From a virus: a stretch of DNA of 64,000 nucleotides. Positions within the stretch are counted from its first letter, which is position 1. Every line of letters begins with the position of its first letter. Shown here piece after piece: positions 1 through 10,200 of the stretch. Below the pieces are notes generated by a model. It searched no databases, was not told where the DNA came from, and worked only from the letters and a program-made list of their open reading frames with translations. The translations under genes were made by a program, and so were the position numbers. The stretch is taken from the IMG/VR virus record IMGVR_UViG_3300000101_000006, positions 62,001-126,000 of that record; one strand, 5' to 3'.

Positions 1-1256
1 CAACAGCCTCAACCATTCACGACGTGTGGCATAGTGGCTCTCAAGCCTCAACAGTATTGACTTTCGGACCAAATGTGCCCTCTAACGGGCCTTTGGCCAT
101 AAATTTTAGCCAACTAGGGACTTTTACTCTCACCTTTGATAATACAGCAGCGTCAACTGATGCAGATGTTGGAAACAAAGCTTCTACAGTTCTGACTTTT
201 GGACCAGAAGTGCCTTCCAATGGTCCGCTAGTAATAGCCTTCGGCGAAGTTGGTACGTTTACTCTCACTTTTGATAGTGCAGCCGGCTCAACAGATCCCG
301 ATATCGGATCTGATAATGCTGCAACAATAGACCCATCCGCGGAAAGAGATTCAGCAGGCAACGCTCAGAGAGTCTTATTGTTGTTGAGAGATGGTGTAGA
401 AGGAGATGTGATTAAAAACGCTTATGATTTTGCTTATGATGGGTCGAGTGTTGGCGCCGAGACTGTGACGATTACTGCTAAAGAAAAAGGTTCAACGCAC
501 AACATTACTGTGACGGAAACATTAAGCAACATTTCTTCTGTTGTAACTACTGGCTCTGATAATACTGCGACAATAAATCAATCGATAGAGGGAGACTCAG
601 CTGGAAACGCCCAGAGAACATTGTTGTTGTTACGAGACGGAGTCACTGGCGATAGGATTAAAAATGCTTATGATTTTGCTTATGATGGATCGAGTGTCGG
701 TGCTGAAACTGTTACAATTACTGCTAAAGAAAAAGGACCGACACACAATATAGTCGTAACGGAAACATTGGACTATGTTTCTTCCGTTGTGTCCAACGGA
801 AGTATGATCAATTATCACTCTGGAACCATTGACGTTAAGCAATCCACAGCAATCACTGCTGCACCCGATAATAATCTAGTGGTAACGGTATCAAACAATC
901 GAAGCTTCCACTATAAAGATCAGACAAGTAGATTCTATCTCTACATTAGACAGAAGAATTGGTCACCCAACATCTTCACCACAGCAACAACCGTGCCTCA
1001 AACTGAAGTGTTTGAGAACCTTTATTATAAAATTATTAAAGTTGCCACAGATGAAACAATCTTTGACTACGACACAACAAACAACTCGACTTTGCTATCA
1101 TACGATTCTCGAGGGAACTATTTTGATTTGGACATAGGAATGTTGGAGCCCAACTACACTTACCAAGTTGAACTATCCTTGTATAACGTCGCGACCAAGT
1201 CGTATGAACAACTTTCTTTCAAGCACAAGTTTAGAGTGGTGAACAATGAGTATTAA
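1..1256 (+). CDS. Repeat-containing virion (tail/fibre) protein, 5' end missing
   Basis: The reading frame is open to the left edge (codons from base 3), so the true start lies outside the window; GTG at 24 is only an internal candidate. The visible 418 codons contain two tandem duplications: a 45-residue unit (bases 45-179 and 180-314, core STVLTFGP.VPSNGPL) and an 82-residue unit (bases 306-551 and 552-800, core IKNAYDFAYDGSSVGAETV). Both are Ser/Thr/Gly-rich and beta-strand-like, as in phage fibre or adhesion domains. The C-terminal 150 residues are non-repetitive and end 11 bases inside the next gene. No family recognised. Position at the head of a run of huge virion genes suggests a tail or baseplate structural role; this is inference. 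Confidence 0.7.
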   Translation, partial: TASTIHDVWHSGSQASTVLTFGPNVPSNGPLAINFSQLGTFTLTFDNTAASTDADVGNKASTVLTFGPEVPSNGPLVIAFGEVGTFTLTFDSAAGSTDPDIGSDNAATIDPSAERDSAGNAQRVLLLLRDGVEGDVIKNAYDFAYDGSSVGAETVTITAKEKGSTHNITVTETLSNISSVVTTGSDNTATINQSIEGDSAGNAQRTLLLLRDGVTGDRIKNAYDFAYDGSSVGAETVTITAKEKGPTHNIVVTETLDYVSSVVSNGSMINYHSGTIDVKQSTAITAAPDNNLVVTVSNNRSFHYKDQTSRFYLYIRQKNWSPNIFTTATTVPQTEVFENLYYKIIKVATDETIFDYDTTNNSTLLSYDSRGNYFDLDIGMLEPNYTYQVELSLYNVATKSYEQLSFKHKFRVVNNEY

Positions 1257-4200
1257 AAATCTTTTCGGAAAAACCGTAACAAGCTACAATGACGTAGCAG
1301 CAGATGTAGAATCAACTGACTTTATCGACGAAGTTGTTGCTAAAAGAGATACCTACTTACCACCAATCGACTTTTCTGATCCAAAGAACTTTGTATTCTA
1401 CGGCTCAGCAGAGCTTTACTATGAAGCAGCCATCAAGAGAATCTATGAAGACTATCCTTATGATGGATCAAAAGCCGAACAGATTGACTTTGAAGAGCGG
1501 TCATCATACTTGGAACGTTGGCTATACGACAACAAGTATCCAAAGACAACCGGGCATGTTGTGCTCGGAACTTCTGCTAACCTAACTGCAGCCACTGGCG
1601 ATTATTTAAACACAACAGTACCTGAGTACATCCGAGTCTGGGGTGGGTTGCATACCGATTCAACATCCAATGATTTGGATTATCAACTAGACAACTCTGC
1701 AAAGTATGACGCAGAAAATAACAGAACTCAAAATTTCAATTGCGACTTTGGAAACAAAGGTATTACTATCGAATTTTGGATGAAAAAGTCTACATACACC
1801 TCTACAAACAAAGAGGTCATCTTGGATCTTTCTAACGGCATCACTGGCCCAACACCAAGCCGCTCTAGGATACTTGTTGAGACTTTTGACGATGCCGGAA
1901 TTAAGAAGATGGCCATAACTATCGCCCAAGGCGCAGCATCTACAACTGTGACTTTTGCAATGGGCACCACTGAGACCGATTGGAACCATTATGCAATCTC
2001 AGTTGTAGATATCGCATCAGCCCAATCGTTGGCTAGATTTTACACAAATGGAGAAGAGTCATCATCACAATCCATCGCCGGACCATACGGAATCTTGGAA
2101 GGTAGATTAGACGGCTTCATTGGCGCACTTCAGGCTGCGTCACCGAACGGTGGTGGTGCAACCAATGGTGGTAAACTATCCGCCCAACTCGACGAGTTCC
2201 GCTTTTGGAAAACTCGAAGAACATCGAGACAAATCAAGCTCAACTGGTTCCGCGAAATTGGTGGTGGAGCAAACACTGACGACGCAACATCGGATTTGGG
2301 AGTATATCTCAAATTCAACGAAGGCATCACAGGGACAAGCTCAATTGACTCCAACGTTCTAGATTACTCAGGACGCTTGGCAAACGGAACTTGGATTGGC
2401 TACTCAAGCACAACGAGCGCAAGATCAACAGACTCCGCATTGACTGCTGCTGGCTACACAGAAAAGCCAAGTCCAATCATCTATTCAACCCACCCTTCCG
2501 TCACCGCTCTCGAAGCAGAGATGACCCTTAGTGGATCTGATTATGATTCTGGTAGAGGAGAGGCGTTCTATCGCTCTCTTCCAAATTGGCTTGTCGAAGA
2601 CGACAAGACCCTTGGAGACGAGAACTTAAGAAAGATTTCTCACATTATGTCAAGCTATATGGACACCTTGAAGGTTCAAATCGATTCACTCAGTAGTTTG
2701 CAAGATAAACAATATCTATCGTCTAGCTATAAATCATCCCCATTCTCCGAGGAGCTCTTGAAGGGCAAAGGGTTCACAACGAGTGAAATGTTTCTTTCAT
2801 CGGAAGTATTCGAGGCATTCTCAGACGTTGATTATGATGCTAGACAATTCGACCTCAATATTGATGAAATTAAGAATCTCATCTTCACAAACATTTACAA
2901 CAACCTCGAGAACATCTACAACTCAAAGGGAACTGAAAAGTCAATTAGAAACCTCATCCGATGCTTCGGTATTGATGATGAACTAATCAAACTAAACCAA
3001 TATACAGACAATGGAACGCAATATCTTGGAGACAAATATAGAACAACATCTGTAAAGAAGAAGTACATCAATCTTAATAGTGCAACCCTGTTTTCTGGGA
3101 CAATGTATCAAAGCGGCTCTAGAACATTCATTTCCGGCTCCAACAATGCCTCTGTAGCTGCGTTTACGATGGAAGCTGATATAGTAGTGCCCAACAAGAA
3201 AGAAATAGGAGAGAATGGATTCTTCGCAACACCATTCCTATCTGCATCCGTGATGGGTTTTCACGAGGCAATGCCGACCGATGCTTCGAACTTTACTTGG
3301 TGGGCAGATCAGCTTGCTGCAACTGCAGCTGCAACGGGTCAAATAACTCTCAATAGTACTGCCGCAGTATCAACGTGGGAAGGTGAAACGATAACATTGA
3401 CGTCCACCAGTGGAGTTACTAGAACTTATGAATTTACAGCAACAGGCACTGGAACCAGTGGTAACCTATTGCCCAATGGAAATATTGAGGTAGTAATAGG
3501 TGTGCTGTGGTTGACTACTAGGAATCTTCGTGATGCAATCAATTCCGTTAACGGACATGGCGCTACGATAACGGCAACATGGACAGCCGCTTCCCCAAAT
3601 TACAACATTGGACTAACGCAAGACCTATCCGGCGCAAACGGAAACACTATTATAACTTCGACATTTCCTCTGTCAATAATTACGATTACCAACTTCACCG
3701 GTGGAACTTCAACATTCAAAGAAGCTCGAGACCTCCAAGTCTATCTTGTTCGAGACTCAAGTGAGTCAAAGCATGGAAAGTTCGTAATAAAGAACCAAAC
3801 CGAAACAATCTATCAAGAGTCGGATTATGTCTATGATATTTACGAAGAAGAACACTACAATGTCGCTTTAAGAATTAAGCCTCAAACTTATCCGTACGCT
3901 GGTAACGTTACAAACATAACACCAGATTATGACATTGAACTATATGCAGTATCTCACAACTTCGACGAACTTAAGGAAGAAGTATTGGTCACAACAACTG
4001 TAGATAACGCCACGGGATCTGCCTATCTTCAAGCACCAAAGAGGATCTATGCAGCATCACATTACGAAAACTTCACAGGCTCCGTACTTCACAAGACTGA
4101 TTTGGAGTTTGGTAGAGTCTCTGCATGGCTTGACTACTTACCTAATAGCTCTATTCAAGAGCACAATAAAGATGTCTTAAACTATGGTAACTTTAAATCC

Positions 4201-7200
4201 ATAGATGGCTCAAATGCCTTCGCAATTACCGACACCCAAATTCCAACAATGGACTTATCCATTTTAAATTGGGACTTTGATACCGTTACGACTTCCGACT
4301 CTTCTGGAGAATTCGTCATAGAAGATACTACTTCTGGCTCTTCCGATACAATCTATGGATGGGTTGACAACATCATCCGCCGAGAGCACGATGGTAAAGG
4401 AGATAACTTCCCAACAACTTCAACTGCATTTTTGGAAAATGAATTCCTCTATGCGACCAAGAAGGAGTTACCGGAGACCTCATTCAATTCTAACAATATC
4501 TTCATCAAAGGCGATAGACAGATCTTCTTCGGAGAAGACGAAGATGTGAGCGACAACTTATTCGTTCTAGAAAAGTCACCCGCTGCAACCGTCTCAGAGG
4601 AGATGCTTAAGTTATTCTCAACAACTCAAGAGTTTTCTAATCTATTTGGACGTCATGTTGATAGATATAGAATAGAATACAAAGACGTGAACAGAGCAAG
4701 ACAACTGTTCTATCAGAGAGTAGACACTGGATTAGACTTTGACAAGTTCTTCACATACTTCAAGTGGATAGACCAGTCCATTTCTGAAATGATAAATCAA
4801 CTCATACCGGCTTCTGTTAACTTTGCTGGTGGAGTAACCGATATCATCGAACCACATCTTCTCGAAAGAGACAAATATCAAAGGCAAATTGGCTTACTAA
4901 CAACTGTTACATCCACCGAAGCATCTGCTCGTGGAGTGCAAGAGCTGAACTACAATTGGAGAATCGGCCACGCTCCTCTTCCAACGGAAGATCAAGACTC
5001 AAACTCTTTGTGGCAAAGTGAGCGTAGAGAAAGAGCAACAACGGATGCTGAAATCATCCGCGAAGTTATTATTCGACAAACAGACCAAGAGTTCACAAAC
5101 CCAATCAACCTTCCAACAGCTCCAAACTCCAAAACGTTATATTCTGGAAGTGTATATGCAACCCGAAGATTCTCGAGACCATATTCTGTCGAAACAGACT
5201 TCAGCGACTCAATTCATGGTGGGATCAATTATGTTAAGAGCAAAGACCGAGACTTGTTCAAGTCTGGTATCGGGCTTCACTCACCAATAGGCTCTACCGG
5301 TGCCCCTAAGAACGTCATAACATTCGGTGCCGGACTTGGTGATGGTTTGAATGTTCTCGAGGTTGATATGGACAAGGACACCCGTAAACCCAACGAGATG
5401 ATCAGGTACGATGGATTTGGGTTGATGGGTAGATATACAGATTTTGTACATTCGGAATATGCACCAGTATCTCCAGAAGTTGATTACTACAGTAGGAGAA
5501 AAGTTTGCAATCTTTTTATTGGAAATATCGTCTCTAGTAGTGTTGATACTGGATACAATGCTTTAATTAATGTCTCTGGTTCTGGTTTTCGTGTTGGCGT
5601 TAATGTAGTAAATCTACATTCCGACACGACAGACATCACAAACGTCATCCCCCTTCAGGGCCCATTCACGAATCGTTGGATTGGAGGTAGACAATCTAGA
5701 CATACTGCTTTGAACAATCCCGGCAAGTTTAGAAACTCGCCTAGTGCCGTACCTAACGACTTGGATTGCGAATTTTCAAGACCAGAAGAGTATCGACTCT
5801 TGGTTGGAAAAAACCCTATTCTCAATACTGGATCGATAGGAGACTTAAATCCTATTGAGCCAGATCAAGATGGAGCATTAGGATTCACGGCACCTGACTA
5901 TGGACTTACAAGTACAAACACGTGGCCTGATACTGACCGATTATATTCAATATTTTATCGTGAAGAGCGAGCAAAGCGTCCATTGAATATCAAGAATATT
6001 CAAACAACCACATCTTCTGTATCTCACGGAAACTACCAACATGAGTACGAGGTATTCTCAACGTTTGGAGATCAGGGTTATTTCTTAAAGAGAGCCGGAA
6101 ACCTATTACCACCAGCCATCGCTAGCGAACTACCTGAGACTACAAATTATTCTACCTTGATCGCACAATCCGAAGGGACGCCTGCAGGAAATATCGGTAA
6201 TTTACAACTGAACCAACCTGGTGGTCCTCAAAGTAATCGATTAGTAAATTCCAACATTACTCCGACTCAAGACCGCACAACAGGATCTGGACATGTTATT
6301 CGAACTAGGTTTTCCGCTCCTGGTGGCCCTGAAATCAACACATCTGGTTATTTAGACATAGCGACTCAACAATATTCTGTTTATAATTCAATGAACTTTA
6401 GAAACTTATCTGTGCGAACCAATGGTTCCGGAGAAACTGATACACCCAGAGTGAACTCTCACTCGGACCGTAGAGAGGGCTTGAGGACTCTATTATCGCG
6501 ACATCAGGGAAAGTTTGGAATTGACTCAAAGCATGGTTCCATCAATTCTTCCGATTACGTTTCCGAAGCTTCATTTCACAAGCAACACAGAAACACAACA
6601 AAAGTTGCTAAGCTTGGGGACTTCACAAATCCAAAATGGACAACTGAGACATCTGGTACGACCAATCGTTACGACAGTGCCGTAATTAACACTCCGATTC
6701 CTGCTTCTGATTTCCAATATTCTTGGATCAATGCTGCGATTAGTGGGTCTAACTGGGAAGCGGATCAAAAGGTCTTAACTTATGCACCAAAGAACGGTAT
6801 GATGAGTTCCTCTGTAGGTTTTACCGAGGCAATTATCTTTCCGGCAATTTCGGACATCTCTTGTTGCTTTGATGAACTAGCCTTCAGAATAGTGTATGAT
6901 TTAAGTGAAGGGGCAACTAACACTATCACAACTGATACAACATTGACTGTTAGCTCCTCCGATAGCGGAACTACAGGTAATGGACAAATCTACCAAAATG
7001 ATATAGTGAATATGGATGTTCAAATTACAAACCTTGGTTGCTGCGAAGACGACACTTTGAAATATCGAATTGTATCAGTACCATCCACTGGTGATACCGT
7101 AGACACCGGTTGGCAAACCTCGGAACAAGACCCGCCAAGCAACATAATTAAGGATAATAACGAAGACAACCCTGGATCAATCGTCATCACCTTCTATGTT

Positions 7201-7266
7201 GAAGATTGCGATGGAAATGTTAAAACCATCGTAGTAACACTTCTAAAGGCAAAGTTTAATACATAA
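1246..7266 (+). CDS. Giant LamG-containing tail/baseplate virion protein (2006 aa)
   Basis: Starts at ATG 1246, overlapping the previous stop by 11 bases. An N-terminal region of about 100 residues with a tyrosine-rich segment (VFYGSAELYYEAAIKRIYED) is followed by a concanavalin-like LamG jelly roll at about residues 165-375 (ITIEFWMKKS; DGFIGALQAA; LDEFRFWKTRRT). Around residues 695-825 lies a Thr/Ser-rich beta module (ITLTSTSGVTRTYEF to FTGGTSTF) that resembles an insertion in the tail sheath of this phage. The rest is unrecognised; the C-terminal 150 residues hold the pairs CC (FPAISDISCCFDE; LGCCEDD). LamG modules on phage virions normally bind glycans or other host surface polymers. Most likely a baseplate or adsorption-apparatus component. 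Confidence 0.7.
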   Translation: MSIKNLFGKTVTSYNDVAADVESTDFIDEVVAKRDTYLPPIDFSDPKNFVFYGSAELYYEAAIKRIYEDYPYDGSKAEQIDFEERSSYLERWLYDNKYPKTTGHVVLGTSANLTAATGDYLNTTVPEYIRVWGGLHTDSTSNDLDYQLDNSAKYDAENNRTQNFNCDFGNKGITIEFWMKKSTYTSTNKEVILDLSNGITGPTPSRSRILVETFDDAGIKKMAITIAQGAASTTVTFAMGTTETDWNHYAISVVDIASAQSLARFYTNGEESSSQSIAGPYGILEGRLDGFIGALQAASPNGGGATNGGKLSAQLDEFRFWKTRRTSRQIKLNWFREIGGGANTDDATSDLGVYLKFNEGITGTSSIDSNVLDYSGRLANGTWIGYSSTTSARSTDSALTAAGYTEKPSPIIYSTHPSVTALEAEMTLSGSDYDSGRGEAFYRSLPNWLVEDDKTLGDENLRKISHIMSSYMDTLKVQIDSLSSLQDKQYLSSSYKSSPFSEELLKGKGFTTSEMFLSSEVFEAFSDVDYDARQFDLNIDEIKNLIFTNIYNNLENIYNSKGTEKSIRNLIRCFGIDDELIKLNQYTDNGTQYLGDKYRTTSVKKKYINLNSATLFSGTMYQSGSRTFISGSNNASVAAFTMEADIVVPNKKEIGENGFFATPFLSASVMGFHEAMPTDASNFTWWADQLAATAAATGQITLNSTAAVSTWEGETITLTSTSGVTRTYEFTATGTGTSGNLLPNGNIEVVIGVLWLTTRNLRDAINSVNGHGATITATWTAASPNYNIGLTQDLSGANGNTIITSTFPLSIITITNFTGGTSTFKEARDLQVYLVRDSSESKHGKFVIKNQTETIYQESDYVYDIYEEEHYNVALRIKPQTYPYAGNVTNITPDYDIELYAVSHNFDELKEEVLVTTTVDNATGSAYLQAPKRIYAASHYENFTGSVLHKTDLEFGRVSAWLDYLPNSSIQEHNKDVLNYGNFKSIDGSNAFAITDTQIPTMDLSILNWDFDTVTTSDSSGEFVIEDTTSGSSDTIYGWVDNIIRREHDGKGDNFPTTSTAFLENEFLYATKKELPETSFNSNNIFIKGDRQIFFGEDEDVSDNLFVLEKSPAATVSEEMLKLFSTTQEFSNLFGRHVDRYRIEYKDVNRARQLFYQRVDTGLDFDKFFTYFKWIDQSISEMINQLIPASVNFAGGVTDIIEPHLLERDKYQRQIGLLTTVTSTEASARGVQELNYNWRIGHAPLPTEDQDSNSLWQSERRERATTDAEIIREVIIRQTDQEFTNPINLPTAPNSKTLYSGSVYATRRFSRPYSVETDFSDSIHGGINYVKSKDRDLFKSGIGLHSPIGSTGAPKNVITFGAGLGDGLNVLEVDMDKDTRKPNEMIRYDGFGLMGRYTDFVHSEYAPVSPEVDYYSRRKVCNLFIGNIVSSSVDTGYNALINVSGSGFRVGVNVVNLHSDTTDITNVIPLQGPFTNRWIGGRQSRHTALNNPGKFRNSPSAVPNDLDCEFSRPEEYRLLVGKNPILNTGSIGDLNPIEPDQDGALGFTAPDYGLTSTNTWPDTDRLYSIFYREERAKRPLNIKNIQTTTSSVSHGNYQHEYEVFSTFGDQGYFLKRAGNLLPPAIASELPETTNYSTLIAQSEGTPAGNIGNLQLNQPGGPQSNRLVNSNITPTQDRTTGSGHVIRTRFSAPGGPEINTSGYLDIATQQYSVYNSMNFRNLSVRTNGSGETDTPRVNSHSDRREGLRTLLSRHQGKFGIDSKHGSINSSDYVSEASFHKQHRNTTKVAKLGDFTNPKWTTETSGTTNRYDSAVINTPIPASDFQYSWINAAISGSNWEADQKVLTYAPKNGMMSSSVGFTEAIIFPAISDISCCFDELAFRIVYDLSEGATNTITTDTTLTVSSSDSGTTGNGQIYQNDIVNMDVQITNLGCCEDDTLKYRIVSVPSTGDTVDTGWQTSEQDPPSNIIKDNNEDNPGSIVITFYVEDCDGNVKTIVVTLLKAKFNT

Positions 7267-7274
7267 ACTATTTA
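7267..7274 (+). promoter_or_regulatory. Putative late promoter core ACTATTTA
   Basis: ACTATTTA sits 18 bases before the start codon at 7293 in the short gap after the 2006-aa gene. The same octamer recurs in front of many virion genes here. Function as a gp55-type late promoter is inferred from recurrence and position. Confidence 0.5.
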
Positions 7275-7292
7275 GTCTAAAAAGGAACTGCA

Positions 7293-10200
7293 ATGTCTAA
7301 TTTTAAAGATTTCGTTGGAATAAATATTTGTATTTATGAGCCAACCCTCAACGATTCCGGCGCTATAGGGGGAAATACTCTTGGATATGATCCAAACAAT
7401 GCATTTTTCTACACAGATAATGTGGGCATTGGGAATGTTGGGCCCCTTACGAAGGCTCCCGTCTCGAAAACGCTAGTGTTACTAAACCTCCACAGGAATG
7501 GACCATATGGATATCCAATGTGGAAACAGATGAGGACATCTCAGAATCACTTGACTCGAGCCCTGAATGCGAAAAACACATTTACATATGTACAAGAGCC
7601 GGGTGCCTTGTTGGGTACAAAGCAGGCAAAGTATGGAAACATCATCAGCTTAAAGGAACCGACAATTTCGAGTAACTTACCGATTTCACTTATAGGTGAA
7701 GTTGCGATCTACAATGAAGAGTTGGGAATATTTGAAAAGAAACCAGTTGAAATCAAAACAGCATTCAATAATGAGACAGTATTTTTTGCGAACCAACAAG
7801 CCAATGAATACTTTAATACAATATCTCAAACCGATGAGAACTATGAAACCTTAAAAGAAATGTATTTAGACGGAGGTCTCGACGACGAAGGTTCTTTGCT
7901 TGACTCATTCTCTCTTTTGACTTATCGTCAAACGATTTGGCCAAAGCAACAATTCACATACCTCAATAGGACAAGATCTAGAACCTTCTATGTTAACACA
8001 TTTTGGAGAAGTGCGAGAGATGACCGATCGCAACTAAATGTGGATAATGGCTTCGGCGCAACAGTCCCATCACAATCCATGTGGTCTTTAGACGCAAGAT
8101 TGGATTTCAAAACAAGAACCGCGAAAACAAATACTGCAGTTCCAGCAGACCCATTCGCTAAATTTGAATTTGATATCGGAGGTACGTCAGCAGATGATAC
8201 TGAAAATTCTCCAGGACAATTATTAAATAGGTACTCAACATTCACTTTAGCTGGATTTTACAACAAAACAACTGGTGAACCAGCATTTGCCCAAAACTTT
8301 TTGACGGCATCTTTGACTTTGGATGTTGGATCGGCGTTAACAGCATCCGCGATTTATTCGAGACTACATACTTTGAAGAATCTTTTTTCAGGCATTAACC
8401 CAAGCGGCCCGTTCCTCATAAACAATGAAATGGTAGATGATCAGGTCGCGGGAGCACCCCTGTGGCCTTCAAATAGTACTGGGTCGATATTCAACGGACA
8501 CGCAAATTGGGATGCTCCAGCATTGTCGGGAAAAGAACCATTCTATGATTCATATGAGAAATTTTCCGAAGACATTAAGAGAAAAGGGAAGGGATATTCA
8601 ATTATTCCGGAATTCAAGATAAGCGCTCATGTAGAAGAGTATCAAACCAAAGGAGTTACAGCGAAACTTAGTAACATTTTTGAATTGTCTGGTGGATTAT
8701 CTCAAAATACAACAACAGAAAGCGAGCCAAATTTCTACAAGATACTTTCTACAACTGATTTTTTAAAACATTTTGATCTAGTGAAAAAAGACCACAAAGG
8801 CTTCGCAGACGAAAAGATATTGACAATAAAATGTAAAGCAATTAAAAAGTTCGTTCCCTATGAGGGATTCTACCCTAATCAACGAACTATGGACATATCC
8901 CGTCAATTCTCATCTAGCTATGGTCAAAACATCAGTGTAAGCACTTCTGGCTCAAATGTTACGATTTCTAATTATGATCAATTTTCAATAAAACCTCTCC
9001 TTACTCCCATTTGTGCCCCGGGAATCTTGTTCAATACGATAAAATCTGGGATTGCTGTTGATTTTCCATTGATTTTTCAAGAAGACATTATCAAGAATAC
9101 TGGTGAAGGCTTCAATACTTTCATCTATGCAGATGATATAGGTAGAAGAATTAACGGCACTACGACATCTGGATCGTACACACCAAGTGACACGAACAAT
9201 ATGTTGCTGGGCCATACCGAAAGAACCCCATTGGATAAGTATGATTCGATTTATTCAAGCAGAATTCCATTCGAAGCTCTTGTAGAGCCAGAGGTGTATT
9301 TAGCAAATGAGAACTTGATTCTACAAGAACCACACGTATTTGGACTAAGCGACTTTGAAATTGAAGCCAACTGGGACGGTGGTGGAAACTCTCTATATAA
9401 AAAAATGATTTCCAACTTCCTCGCAGAAGTACCTGAATTCTTTATAAGCAATAAAAACTTCAAAACAATCTCGTCGTTAGAAGAGCAAAACCCAGAATTT
9501 GGAAATGCAATCTCAGGGACTTATTATTTGATGCGAGTTAAAATGACTAAGAGCAGAGAGGGTACAAATAAGACCCTTGGAGGTCTTGGTGGCTTCCCAG
9601 TAGTTCCTCCTCAAGATGTTGTGTCACAAGGTATCAACACTCTAGGTCAAAACCCATCTGGTGGTTTTGCGACTGGTAGATCTAGAACCGTTAGAGAGTC
9701 GATCACAATGTATTCTAGACCTAGCTCTTTTGGCCCACCTTCAATAGGAGATGGCGGAAATATTGAAATTAATGGTCTCAGCTTTTGGATGGGATCATCT
9801 TGGGGATTTAATTTCCCATATACTCCACCTTACTATCACGGAGAATCTTGGTGCGATTTGGTTTTCTATGCCGATGAAACAAAGAAGTATACTTTGGACG
9901 AGATCCTTTCAGGATCAAAAGAATATCCTTACTTTACCAGATATTGGAACCCATCATTTCATGATGCACTAAGGGACCTTAGTGGATATCGAAATAGCCA
10001 AGATCCACTGAGTGCAACCACCGGGATCAGCGGAAGTAGGTATGAAAAATACTACGACTCCCCATGGGCAGATCTGATGACGAACCCAGTAACAAGAATT
10101 TATGAATCTATCGAACCAATTTCTCAAAGCTCTGCAAACCTTGACTACGATTGGGAGGTTTGGGGTAATATGGTTAGAAACAACGTCACATCCAGCTGGA

